DNA from: Methylobacterium sp. C25
GTDB taxonomy: Bacteria > Pseudomonadota > Alphaproteobacteria > Rhizobiales > Beijerinckiaceae
Reading direction: 5' to 3'
Assembly: GCF_021352225.1 (NCBI RefSeq)
Contig: NZ_JAAUVI010000003.1
Location: forward strand, 434,001 to 498,000
DNA: 64,000 nucleotides
Made by a program: the position numbers and the translations under genes. Below, one piece after another: positions 18,156-26,648 of this stretch. A model generated the notes under the pieces. The model was not told the DNA's origin. It ran no database searches and worked only from the letters and a program-made list of their open reading frames with translations. Positions within the stretch are counted from its first letter, which is position 1. Every line of letters starts with the position of its first letter.

Positions 18156-19055
18156 ATGAAAGAGACGAGCTCCGTATCGGACGGCGCGCTCACCCTGCGT
18201 TTCTGGGGTGTGCGCGGCTCCACGCCGGTCAGCGGATCGGAATTCGTCGAGTTCGGCGGCAATACGCCATGCCTGGAGATTCGCTGCGGCGATCGCCTGT
18301 TCGTGATCGACGCCGGCTCGGGCATCGGCCCCTTCGGCCGCGCCAATGCCGAGACCCTGCCACAGGAGATCGATCTCCTGTTCAGCCACCTGCATCTCGA
18401 TCACACCGCCGGCCTGCCGTTCTTCAAGCCCGCCGTGTTCGATCAGAACCGCACGATCCATACCTATTGCGGCAACCTCGACGGGGCCTGCGCCGGCGAG
18501 GCGCTCGGACGCCTCTTCTCGCCGCCGCTCTTTCCGGTCGAGCTCAGCGTGCTCCCCTGCAGCATGGAGCATCACGGCTTCAAGGCCGGCGAGTCGCTGA
18601 CCTTCGCCGATGGCTCGCGTGTCGACACGATCCTGCTGAACCATCCGCAGGGCTCGGTCGGCTATCGCTTCGAGCATGGCGGCAAACGGCTATGCGTGAT
18701 CAGCGACATCGAGCATTCCGATCCGTGGCCGGACACGGCTCTGCTCGAATTTGTCCGGGACGCCGACCTCATCGTCTATGACGGCATGTTCACCGAGGGT
18801 GAGTATTGCCGCTGCGCCGGCTGGGGCCATTCCACCTGGCAGAAGGGCGTCGAGCTGGCACGGGCCGCCAACGCCAAGGCGCTGGCCATCATCCACCTTC
18901 ACCCGGCCCACACCGATGCGCAGCTTCGGCAGGTCGAGGCGGACATGCAGGCCGTGATGCCGGCCTCCTTCATCGCCCGCGAGCGCCAGAGCATCGACGT
19001 CGGCGCGGCGATGACCTCGGCGCGGCCGCAGCTCGCCCTGGCACTGACCGCCTGA
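18156..19055 (+). CDS. MBL-fold metallohydrolase
   Basis: 299 residues. RFWGVRGSTPVSG near residue 16 and FGGNTPCLEI mark the WGVRGS group of metallo-beta-lactamase-fold proteins. The metal motif SHLHLDH (His78, His80, Asp82, His83) is intact, with further ligands in NHPQGSVGY, SDIEH and IIHLHPAH. The substrate is unknown; relatives are annotated as phosphodiesterases or hydrolases. I prefer ATG 18156, 30 bases before the first conserved strand, with CGGAG 15 bases upstream. An in-frame ATG at 18099 is the alternative. The 3' end is convergent with the DsbD-like gene. Confidence 0.8.
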   Translation: MKETSSVSDGALTLRFWGVRGSTPVSGSEFVEFGGNTPCLEIRCGDRLFVIDAGSGIGPFGRANAETLPQEIDLLFSHLHLDHTAGLPFFKPAVFDQNRTIHTYCGNLDGACAGEALGRLFSPPLFPVELSVLPCSMEHHGFKAGESLTFADGSRVDTILLNHPQGSVGYRFEHGGKRLCVISDIEHSDPWPDTALLEFVRDADLIVYDGMFTEGEYCRCAGWGHSTWQKGVELARAANAKALAIIHLHPAHTDAQLRQVEADMQAVMPASFIARERQSIDVGAAMTSARPQLALALTA

Positions 19056-19142
19056 GCCGCTCCGCCTGCTCACAGGCGTTTGGCGTTGAGATCGAGGTGA
19101 CGGCGGCCTCGATCGTCCCGCGGCTTGGCCCGCTATACGCCG

Positions 19143-21272
19143 CTACCGCTGCGCCAATCCCGGCCGCTTCCCGATCTCCGACAGCACGATCCCCTCGGTG
19201 AGGATCTGCGGCAGCACCACCGCCTCCGCCTTGCCGCGGTAGACGAGATAGAGCGGCACGCCGCTGCGGCCGTAGCGCTCGAGAAGCGCGGTGATCTCGG
19301 GGTTCTGGTTGGTCCAGTCTCCGCGCAGCAGGGCGACGTCGTTGGCGCGGAAAGCCTGCCGGACCGGGTCGCGAGACAGCGTGGTGCGCTCGTTGATCTG
19401 GCAGGTGATGCACCAGGCGGCCGTCATGTCGACGAAGACGGTGCGGCCGTCGCTGCGCAAGCCGTCGAGCCGCGCCTGCGTGAACGGCTCGAACCCGTCC
19501 GCCGTGACCGTCGCGCCGGCCCGGGCGCGATCCGCGTCGAGGGCGACGACGAGGCCCGCCGTCGCCACCAGGGCCGCGAGCGCCGCCGCGCGGGCGAGGC
19601 CGCCGCTCCAGCCCCCGGAGGAGCGGGCACGCTCCCAGGCCCAGGCCGCAAAGCCGACGAGCACGAGGCCCGAGAGGCCCGCGAGCAGGCCGTTCGGCCC
19701 GACCTGCTGGGCCAGCACCCAGACCAGCCAAGCCACGGTGGCGTAGACGGGGAAGGCGAGGACGCCCTTGAGCGTGTCCATCCAGGCGCCGGGGCGTGGC
19801 ATCAGCCGCAGCGCGCCCGGCCACAGGGTCAGCATCAGGAAGGGCAGCGCGAGACCAAGACCGAGGCTCGCGAAGACGACGAGCCCCACGGCCGGCGGCT
19901 GCGTCAGCGCGAAACCGACCGCCGCGCCCATGAACGGCGCCGTGCAGGGGGTCGCCACCAGCGTCGCCAGGACACCGGTGAAGAACGAGCCCTGGTACCC
20001 GGCACGCCGGGTCAGACCGTCGCCAAGTCCGGCAATGCCGCCCCCGAGATGGACGACACCCGACAGGCTGAGCCCCATGGCCAGGAGACCGTAGGCGAGC
20101 AGGGCCACCACGATCGGCGATTGCAGCTGGAAGCCCCAGCCAAGGGTCGCGCCGCCGCCCTTCAGCGCGATCAGCAGGCCGGCGAGGGCGAGGAAGCTCG
20201 CAAGCACGCCCGCCGTGTAGGCGAGGCCGTGGATGCGCACGCGGCGCGTCGACTCGCCGGCCTGCTTCACCAGGCTCAGCACCTTGATCGAGAGCACCGG
20301 GAAGACGCACGGCATCAGGTTCAGGACCAGACCGCCGAGCAGCGCGAGCCCGGCCGCGCTCCAGAGGGTCAGCGTCTCCTCGGGTGCCGTTGCCGGCACG
20401 GGCGCTGGCTCCGGCGTGGCCGCCGCAGCGGGGGCCGCTGCCGGCGCTTCGCCGATGGCGAAGGCGCGCCGTGTGCCGTTCTCGCTGAAGGCGAGCACGC
20501 CTGGCAGCTCCGCGGGCGCAGCAGCGGGGTCTGAGGGTTTCAGCGCGAGATGCAGGCCCTTGTCGTCGACCGTCAGCGTCTGCGCGGCGGCATTGTCGAG
20601 GACCGTCTCGCCGTAAGGGAAGAAGGCGGCGTCGCTCACCGCACCCGCCGTCAGGCCGGCATGGTCGAGATGCAGCACCAGCCCGTCGCCCTCGCGAGTC
20701 AGGCGCGACGGCCAGGGCGAGGGCTGCGGCAGCGCCGCGCGGGCCTCGGCGAAGAGGCCTGCCTGGGCCGGATCCGGCGAGGGCGTCGTGCCCGGCTCGG
20801 CGACCGGCAGGTCGAGGGCGAGATCGGAGGAGCCCGGGATGCAGATCTCCTCGCAGACGAGGTAGGAGAGCTTGCCCTTGAGATGCAGCGGCTGGCCGGC
20901 GGGACTCTCCTTCGGCACGCTGAGCGGCATGAGCAGCGTGACCTCGCCCTCGTAGCCGTAGTTCATCAGGGTCTGGACCGGCAGACGCTCCGGCACCGGC
21001 CAGTCGATGGCGCCGATGGCGACGCCGGGCGGCAGCACCCAGGCCATCTCGGGCGGCAGGCCGGAATCGCCGGGATTGCGCCAGTAGACGTGCCAGCCCG
21101 GCTTCATCGCCATGTGGATGCCGACCGTCACCGTCGTGCCCGGCGCGACGGTCGCGGTCTCGGCGACGAGGCTGGCCCGCACGAGGTCTTTCGGCTGCTT
21201 CGGCACGAGCGCGCCGGCCTCGGTGAGGCCGGCCAACAGAAGGACGAGCGCCGCCAGAGTCCGCATCATCAC
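19143..21272 (-). CDS. DsbD/ScsB-family protein-disulfide reductase
   Basis: 709 residues. After a signal peptide comes a periplasmic N-terminal domain (about 30-290) with the cysteine pair VCEEICIP, then eight or so membrane helices containing LMPCVFPVLSIK and ATPCTAPFMG (the transmembrane redox cysteines), and a C-terminal thioredoxin-like domain with AAWCITCQ. Such proteins carry electrons from cytoplasmic thioredoxin to periplasmic partners. The long N-terminal domain with CEEIC resembles ScsB more than classical DsbD. The partners cannot be identified locally; MxaG maturation or the DsbA-like protein at 48876 are possible clients by inference only. Confidence 0.9.
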   Translation of the reverse strand: MMMRTLAALVLLLAGLTEAGALVPKQPKDLVRASLVAETATVAPGTTVTVGIHMAMKPGWHVYWRNPGDSGLPPEMAWVLPPGVAIGAIDWPVPERLPVQTLMNYGYEGEVTLLMPLSVPKESPAGQPLHLKGKLSYLVCEEICIPGSSDLALDLPVAEPGTTPSPDPAQAGLFAEARAALPQPSPWPSRLTREGDGLVLHLDHAGLTAGAVSDAAFFPYGETVLDNAAAQTLTVDDKGLHLALKPSDPAAAPAELPGVLAFSENGTRRAFAIGEAPAAAPAAAATPEPAPVPATAPEETLTLWSAAGLALLGGLVLNLMPCVFPVLSIKVLSLVKQAGESTRRVRIHGLAYTAGVLASFLALAGLLIALKGGGATLGWGFQLQSPIVVALLAYGLLAMGLSLSGVVHLGGGIAGLGDGLTRRAGYQGSFFTGVLATLVATPCTAPFMGAAVGFALTQPPAVGLVVFASLGLGLALPFLMLTLWPGALRLMPRPGAWMDTLKGVLAFPVYATVAWLVWVLAQQVGPNGLLAGLSGLVLVGFAAWAWERARSSGGWSGGLARAAALAALVATAGLVVALDADRARAGATVTADGFEPFTQARLDGLRSDGRTVFVDMTAAWCITCQINERTTLSRDPVRQAFRANDVALLRGDWTNQNPEITALLERYGRSGVPLYLVYRGKAEAVVLPQILTEGIVLSEIGKRPGLAQR

Positions 21273-21350
21273 TCTTACCTACTCGACCTTGCTCATCCGG
21301 CGCACGTCTTCCCTACGCCCCCCGGCGCCGGAGGGTTACGCGCGAAAAGG

Positions 21351-23231
21351 TCACGGCGCGTAGGCGCGCACCTGCGTAGGCAGGCCGGGAACCGCCGACG
21401 GAGCCGCGCGCACCAGCGCCGCGAGCGGATCGGCAGCCTCGGCCTGGGCGCCGGCATGCACCGCAATGGCGCTCCAGGGACCGGTGATCTCGAAGAAGGT
21501 GGGCACCGTCAGCGGATCCGGGTCCGCCGTGCCCTTGCGCGGCAACAGGGCGGCACGCGCCAGGATCGTCCGCTCGGGCAGCGAGACGCGGCCGATCAGG
21601 CGCGCCGCCAGCACCCGCGAGGTCAGGCCGCCCTCCTCGATCTCGCCGACGCCGTCGGTGAATGCGACCGAGGCGGTGGCGCGGTCGAAGGCTGTGCGGC
21701 CGTTGCGGCGGGCCAGCGCACCCTGCGCCAGGGCGCCCCCGCGATGAATCACGTCGGAGAGGTCGAGCCCGGCAATGGTGCCGCCATCGATCGCGGCGGC
21801 GGCGCGGCCGGTCAGCCGGCGCACAAGGCTGGCGGCGTCGCGGCCGCGCCCGTCGAAAGCGAAGCTGCCCTGCGTCGCCCCGAGCATCCAGCCAGACTCA
21901 CCGAGGTCGACCAGCAAGCTGCCGAGGTCCAGCCCGTCGAACACGCCCTGCGTCTTCAGCTCGATCTCGTCGCTGGCGCCTCCCTCCGCTTTGGAGAGCG
22001 CGAGGCGGCCCTTCATCGATCCGCCGTGCAGATTCGCCCGGCCCAGCGTCACGTCGATGCCATCAGCCCGCACGATCACGCTGGAGGCGAGGTTCTCGAA
22101 CACGAGCGGCCCGAGCCGGGCACTGCCGCCCGACAGCCGCAGGTCGAGGTCGCCCCCGGTCAGTGGCCCGAGCGCCAGCGGATGCCGGCTCCAGCCGTCG
22201 TCGCCGTCGAGGCCGGTGACGCGCAGCAGGCCGCCGAGGACCGGCGCGAGGTTGATCTCCGGCGCGTCGAGCGTCGCGCGGATCGAGGGACGGCGGCCGC
22301 TCATCTCAGCAGATCCCGCGCCTTCGAGTACGGTGCTGCCGGCAGCGACCCGCATCGCGGGCATCCTGACGCCGTCCTTTGACGCCTCGAAGCTGCCTTC
22401 GATCGAGAACGCCTCCAACAGGGGCGACAGGCCGACATCGCCGCCGATCCAAGCAAGCGTCTCGGGCAGCGAGCGGGTCTCCAGCCTGCCCTGACCCGAG
22501 AGGGCCATGTCCTGCAGGCGTCCGTTGCCATCCGCGCTGAGCGAGCCGGCCGGCCATGTCAGGGACACGGTGAACGGCGTCTCGCGGCCGGCGACGAGAT
22601 CGACCGGGCGCAGCGAGGTGAGCTGGATGCGCGCAGAGGCGCCGTTCCAGGTCAGGCTGCCGGAGACCGAGGCCTCGGCGCTCCAGAGCGGCCAGGACAG
22701 GGCGAGGTCGACGTCGCTCGCCCGCTCTGGCCGCCCGTCGCGCGGGTCATGGCCGCTCATCGTGGAATGGCTGAGGATGATCCGGCGCGGATGCGGGACG
22801 TCGCCGCCGGACAGGTTCTCGGCGATGCGTTTCGCCGGCCCGGCCCAGCGGGCGTCAGCGTCGTTCTCCGGCAGCATCACATGCGCGCCGTCGAGGCTGA
22901 GCGAGACCACCTCGGCGCGGCCGAGGAGCAGCGCGGCGAGGCTGAGCTGCACCGTCAGGCTGCCGCCCTCGGAAAGCGCCGCGCCGTCTGGCCCGCCGGC
23001 TGTCAGCCGCACGTCCGAGAAGCCGATCCGAGGCAGCGGCAGCAGCGAGACCTCGGTCCGGCCGCGGGCAGTGAGCCCGATGCCGTAGGCCTCGCGCAGC
23101 CCCCGGTCGACGAAGGCCGCCGCGCTCGGCAGGTCGAGGAGCCACGGCACGCAGCCGCCGGCCAGCGCGCAGAGCGCGAGGCCGATCGCGGCAGCCGGGC
23201 CGAACGACTTCAGGATACGGCGCGGCGTCAT
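21351..23231 (-). CDS. AsmA-like membrane-anchored protein
   Basis: 626 residues. One N-terminal membrane segment (SFGPAAAIGLALCALAGGCVPWLL) is followed by repeated beta-strand blocks typical of AsmA/TamB-type bridge proteins (for example VSLLPLPRIGFSDVRL, LSLDGAHVMLPEND, VFDGLDLGSLLVDLG). AsmA relatives act in outer-membrane biogenesis or lipid transport across the periplasm. The ATG at 23231 has GGAG five bases upstream, deciding the start over more distal in-frame codons. It lies 78 bases upstream of the DsbD-like gene on the same strand and is possibly co-transcribed. Confidence 0.8.
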   Translation of the reverse strand: MTPRRILKSFGPAAAIGLALCALAGGCVPWLLDLPSAAAFVDRGLREAYGIGLTARGRTEVSLLPLPRIGFSDVRLTAGGPDGAALSEGGSLTVQLSLAALLLGRAEVVSLSLDGAHVMLPENDADARWAGPAKRIAENLSGGDVPHPRRIILSHSTMSGHDPRDGRPERASDVDLALSWPLWSAEASVSGSLTWNGASARIQLTSLRPVDLVAGRETPFTVSLTWPAGSLSADGNGRLQDMALSGQGRLETRSLPETLAWIGGDVGLSPLLEAFSIEGSFEASKDGVRMPAMRVAAGSTVLEGAGSAEMSGRRPSIRATLDAPEINLAPVLGGLLRVTGLDGDDGWSRHPLALGPLTGGDLDLRLSGGSARLGPLVFENLASSVIVRADGIDVTLGRANLHGGSMKGRLALSKAEGGASDEIELKTQGVFDGLDLGSLLVDLGESGWMLGATQGSFAFDGRGRDAASLVRRLTGRAAAAIDGGTIAGLDLSDVIHRGGALAQGALARRNGRTAFDRATASVAFTDGVGEIEEGGLTSRVLAARLIGRVSLPERTILARAALLPRKGTADPDPLTVPTFFEITGPWSAIAVHAGAQAEAADPLAALVRAAPSAVPGLPTQVRAYAP

Positions 23232-23522
23232 GGCACTCCGTAAAGGGCGCACGATGGCGTGAACGGTCCGGTGGGACCGGCGGAATGCCATCGAGCCGGT
23301 TTCGAGACGGCGCTCGACACAGATCCCTACCGGGTTCCGAGCGACGTGTCTCTTCGCTGCTGTCCCCGAGAGCCGTGTCTTCACAGCGTCCTGAGGTTCA
23401 GGCATGCCGCGTCCTCACGCGCAAATGCGTCGCAGGTTTGACGAGACCCGTGCTGCGGTGCACATCAGGCACGCGCCCGCCTCATCGCGATGGGGCGGCC
23501 GGATCTTTCGAGGACGGTGTCG

Positions 23523-24257
23523 ATGAAGAAGGTATATCCCGATCCGAAGGCGTCGCTCGAAGGCCTCCTGCGCGACGGGATGACGATCATGGCCGGCGGT
23601 TTCGGCCTGTGCGGCATCCCCGACGAGCTGATCGCCGCGATCCAGGCTTCAGGCGTCAAGGATCTCACCGTCGTGTCGAACAATGCCGGCATCGACGGCG
23701 TCGGCCTCGGCAAGCTGCTCGAGACCCGTCAGGTCAAGAAGATGATCTCGTCCTATGTCGGCGAGAACAAGGAGTTCGCCCGCCAATTCCTCGGCGGCGA
23801 GCTCGAGATCGAGTTCAATCCGCAGGGCACGCTGGCCGAGCGCATCCGCGCCGGCGGCGCCGGCATCCCGGCCTTCTATACAAAGACCGGCTACGGCACG
23901 CAGGTCGCCGAGGGCAAGGAGACCAAGGAGTTCGATGGGCATCACTATGTGATGGAGCGCGGGCTCTTCGCCGATCTCGCCATCGTCCACGCCTGGAAGG
24001 GCGATACCGAGGGTAACCTCGTCTATCGAAAGACCGCGCGAAACTTCAATCCGATGATGGCGACCGCCGCCACGGTGACGGTGGCACAGGTCGAGCACCT
24101 GGTTCAGCCGGGCGAACTCGACGCGGATCACATCCACACGCCGGGCATCTTCATCAAGCGCATCATCCACGTGCCGGTGCGCGAGAAGCGGATCGAGCAG
24201 CGTACCGTGCGCAAGCGCGGCGACGCTGCTGCTGCGGCTGGTGGCGGAACGCATTGA
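23523..24257 (+). CDS. scoA: 3-oxoacid CoA-transferase subunit A
   Basis: 244 residues of the family I CoA-transferase alpha chain. GGFGLCGIPDELIAAI near residue 25 is the family's glycine-rich motif, with SNNAGIDGVGLG and NPQGTLAERIRAGGAGIPAFYT following. It transfers CoA from succinyl-CoA to acetoacetate or a similar acid, with subunit B. In a PHB-producing methylotroph it would feed acetoacetate into central metabolism. The ATG at 23523 is preceded by CGAGGACGG. The partner gene starts 206 bases later because a repeat separates them. Confidence 0.93.
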   Translation: MKKVYPDPKASLEGLLRDGMTIMAGGFGLCGIPDELIAAIQASGVKDLTVVSNNAGIDGVGLGKLLETRQVKKMISSYVGENKEFARQFLGGELEIEFNPQGTLAERIRAGGAGIPAFYTKTGYGTQVAEGKETKEFDGHHYVMERGLFADLAIVHAWKGDTEGNLVYRKTARNFNPMMATAATVTVAQVEHLVQPGELDADHIHTPGIFIKRIIHVPVREKRIEQRTVRKRGDAAAAAGGGTH

Positions 24258-24267
24258 AGGATCAATC

Positions 24268-24406
24268 GTCATTCCGGGGCTCGCCAAAGGCGAGAACCCG
24301 GAATCCAGAACCGCTTCTCGTGCCGGATGTTACGGGACGCCGCGGCTTCTCTGGACAACATTGGCGGTTCTGGATTCCGGGTTCCGCTGCGCGGCCCCGG
24401 AATGAC
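24268..24406. repeat. large inverted-repeat element between scoA and scoB
   Basis: The left arm (24268-24314) begins GTCATTCCGGGGC and continues GAACCCGGAATCCAGAACC. The right arm (24364-24406) is its reverse complement apart from a few bases mid-arm. The ends GTCATTCCGG/CCGGAATGAC are typical of a dispersed alphaproteobacterial intergenic palindrome. It could form a long RNA hairpin in the scoAB transcript. Confidence 0.75.
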
Positions 24407-24463
24407 AGGGCCGGATCTCAACCAGCCCGGACTCGATGAAGTTTTACGGGAAGGAGCAAGACG

Positions 24464-25123
24464 ATGGCCTGGACCCGTGAACAGATGGCGGAGCGCGCCG
24501 CCAAGGAGCTGAAAGACGGCTTCTACGTGAATCTCGGCATCGGCATTCCGACGTTGGTGTCGAACTACATCCCCGACGGCATGACCGTGCAGCTCCAGTC
24601 GGAGAACGGCATGCTCGGCATGGGTCCCTTCCCCTACGAGGGCGAAGAGGACCCGGACCTGATCAATGCCGGCAAGCAGACCATCACGGCGCTGCCGACC
24701 ACGAGCTACTTCACCTCGGCCGATTCCTTCGGGATGATCCGCGGTGGGCACATCAACCTGTCGATCCTCGGCGCCATGCAGGTCGCGGAGAACGGCGACC
24801 TCGCCAACTGGATGATCCCCGGCAAGATGGTGAAGGGCATGGGCGGCGCCATGGACCTCGTGGCCGGCGTCAAGAAGGTCGTCGTGGTGATGGAGCACGT
24901 CGCCAAGAACAAGGACGGCTCCGAGTCGGCCAAGCTCCTGAAGTCCTGCGACCTGCCGCTCACCGGTACCCGCGTCGTCGACATGGTGATCACCGATCTC
25001 GGGGTCTTCACCATCGACAAAGAGGGGAATGGCGGCATGACGCTGGTCGAGCTCGCCGACGGCGTCACCGAGGACGAGATCAAGGGCAAGACCGAGGGCG
25101 CCTACGCCGTCGCCCTGCGCTGA
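24464..25123 (+). CDS. scoB: 3-oxoacid CoA-transferase subunit B
   Basis: 219 residues, the beta chain of the succinyl-CoA:3-oxoacid CoA-transferase. VNLGIGIPTLV near 22 and QSENGMLGMG near 45 are diagnostic; the glutamate of SENG is the nucleophile that carries CoA. GGHINLSILGAMQV and GAMDLVAGVKKVVVVMEH complete the fold. AGGAG at good spacing precedes the ATG. The repeat between scoA and scoB means that scoB has its own strong ribosome site rather than coupling to scoA. Confidence 0.94.
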   Translation: MAWTREQMAERAAKELKDGFYVNLGIGIPTLVSNYIPDGMTVQLQSENGMLGMGPFPYEGEEDPDLINAGKQTITALPTTSYFTSADSFGMIRGGHINLSILGAMQVAENGDLANWMIPGKMVKGMGGAMDLVAGVKKVVVVMEHVAKNKDGSESAKLLKSCDLPLTGTRVVDMVITDLGVFTIDKEGNGGMTLVELADGVTEDEIKGKTEGAYAVALR

Positions 25124-25270
25124 GGCCGGCGTCCCGACCCAGGACGATCCGGGACAGCCGCGTCCCGGCATGGCTAAGCAGGCATTAAGCCGACTCGGGC
25201 CATTGTTTCGAATACCGGAAGGGCGCCGCACGAGCGCCTCCCGCCAGTGTTCGAGACGAGGGTGTTGCGT

Positions 25271-25678
25271 ATGCGTAGTTCGGCGGCGACGGACAACGTC
25301 ATTCCCTTTCGCCGGCCGGCCGGCCTGATGGCGAATGCGGCCCGCTCCGCGGAGAGCGTGGCACTCGGAGCCCGCGGCCGCGAGCGCGCCCACCAGCGCA
25401 GCCTGATGGACGCGGTCTATGCCACCGGTACCATGATGATCGCCGCCGACGAGCGCGACACCAAGCTCGTCGCCTCCCGCCTGCAGGTTTACGGCTTCCT
25501 CACCATCGAAGAGATCGCCGAGGACGGCACCGCCCGCCGCCTGCGGCCCTCCGAGGCCATCCGCGCCCGCGCCGAACGCCCCTGGCGGCTCAGCAAGGCG
25601 TCCTATGGCGCCGGCCTCTCGGTGACGATCCCCTCGGCGGACGACTTCCTGTTCGAAACGTCCGGCCTGCCGGCCTGA
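25271..25678 (+). CDS. small unrecognised protein
   Basis: 135 residues, no signal peptide or membrane helix. The N-terminus has NVIPFRRPAG, a short basic motif often seen at the start of small alphaproteobacterial proteins. The middle (MDAVYATGTMMIAADERDTKLVASRLQVYGFLTIEEIA) looks like a compact alpha/beta unit. I do not recognise a family. ATG 25271 is preceded by GAGGG at 12-16 bases; GTG 25247 is the alternative. Codon use matches the neighbours. It stands between scoB and the convergent hydrolase and is probably its own unit. Confidence 0.6.
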   Translation: MRSSAATDNVIPFRRPAGLMANAARSAESVALGARGRERAHQRSLMDAVYATGTMMIAADERDTKLVASRLQVYGFLTIEEIAEDGTARRLRPSEAIRARAERPWRLSKASYGAGLSVTIPSADDFLFETSGLPA

Positions 25679-25747
25679 ATTCCGGCAGCGGATACGCGCG
25701 CAGACCGACGCGACCGGGCCGTTCGATCACGAAGGTGATCCGGCCGA

Positions 25748-26635
25748 TCAGCCCAGGAACGCGCGCAGCTCCGCCAGAACCTCGTCGGGCCGCTCCTCCT
25801 GCAGAGTGTGTCCGCAATCGAGCGCGCGACCTGAGACGTCGCGGGCCTTCTCGCGCCAGGTTTCGAGGACGTCATAGGTTTGCCCGACCGTGCCCCTGGC
25901 GCCCCAGAGGGCCAGGAGCGGCGCCTCGATCCGCTTGTCGGCGTCCTCGGCATCGTGCTCGAGGTCGATCTCGGCTGCGGCGCGGTAATCCTCGCAGATC
26001 GCGTGGATCGCACCCTCGCTGGTGTAGCAGCGCAGATATTCGGCGAAGAGCTCCGGCGGCGTCGAGCCTGGCGTCTTCGACTGCCCATCGATATGCGTGC
26101 GCAGAAAGAATTCCGGATCCGCCGCGATCAGCTTTTCCGGCAATGGCGCCGGCTGGATCAGGAAGAACCACCAGAAATAGCGTGTCGCGAACGCCTTGTC
26201 GGTGAGGGCGTACATCGTCGCCGTCGGCGCGATGTCGAACACCGCCAGCCGCTCCACCGCCCCCGCGTGATCGAGCGCCAGACGATGGGCGACCCGGCCG
26301 CCGCGATCATGCCCGACGACGGCGAAGCGCCCGTGGCCGAGGCTGCTCATCACCGCTACGGCATCCGCGGCCATGGCGCGTTTGGAATAGGCCGCGTGTC
26401 GCTCGCCACCGGGCGGTTTCTGCGAGTCGCCGTAGCCGCGCAGATCCATCGCCACCACTTTGTGCCGCTCGGCGAGGCGCGGGGCGATCCGCCCCCAGGT
26501 GGCGTGGGTCTGAGGGTGACCATGCATCAGCAGCAGCGGCGGCCCCGAGCCACCGAGCGAGACGCGGATGCGCATGCCCGCAGCATCGATGTCGTGCAGC
26601 GCGAAGCCGGGCAGGAACGGGTCGGATTCGGGCAA
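25748..26635 (-). CDS. alpha/beta hydrolase, haloacetate dehalogenase-like
   Basis: 295 residues. The nucleophile elbow is VVGHDRGGRVAHR, with Asp as nucleophile and the two arginines that bind the carboxylate of haloacetates in fluoroacetate dehalogenase. MHGHPQTHATW supplies the oxyanion region, VFDIAPT the acid, and DCGHTLQEERP the catalytic histidine. The halide-pocket segment reads YFWWFFLIQPAPLPE, where the known defluorinases have a His-Trp pair; here the His is Trp. It is likely an aspartate-nucleophile dehalogenase or ester hydrolase, with substrate uncertain. Thirteen bases separate it from the upstream protease gene on the same strand. Confidence 0.82.
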   Translation of the reverse strand: MPESDPFLPGFALHDIDAAGMRIRVSLGGSGPPLLLMHGHPQTHATWGRIAPRLAERHKVVAMDLRGYGDSQKPPGGERHAAYSKRAMAADAVAVMSSLGHGRFAVVGHDRGGRVAHRLALDHAGAVERLAVFDIAPTATMYALTDKAFATRYFWWFFLIQPAPLPEKLIAADPEFFLRTHIDGQSKTPGSTPPELFAEYLRCYTSEGAIHAICEDYRAAAEIDLEHDAEDADKRIEAPLLALWGARGTVGQTYDVLETWREKARDVSGRALDCGHTLQEERPDEVLAELRAFLG

Positions 26636-26648
26636 GCGCAGTCCCCCG

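Noticed and set aside
23232..23522. tRNA or small RNA gene in the asmA-scoA gap
   Set aside because: No cloverleaf, CCA end or clear terminator could be traced; only a weak TTGACG-type -35 was seen.
24246..24270. Second EcfG-type promoter (GGAAC-N16-CGTC) before scoB
   Set aside because: The -10 has CGTC instead of CGTT and the match overlaps the scoA end and the repeat arm, so chance is likely.
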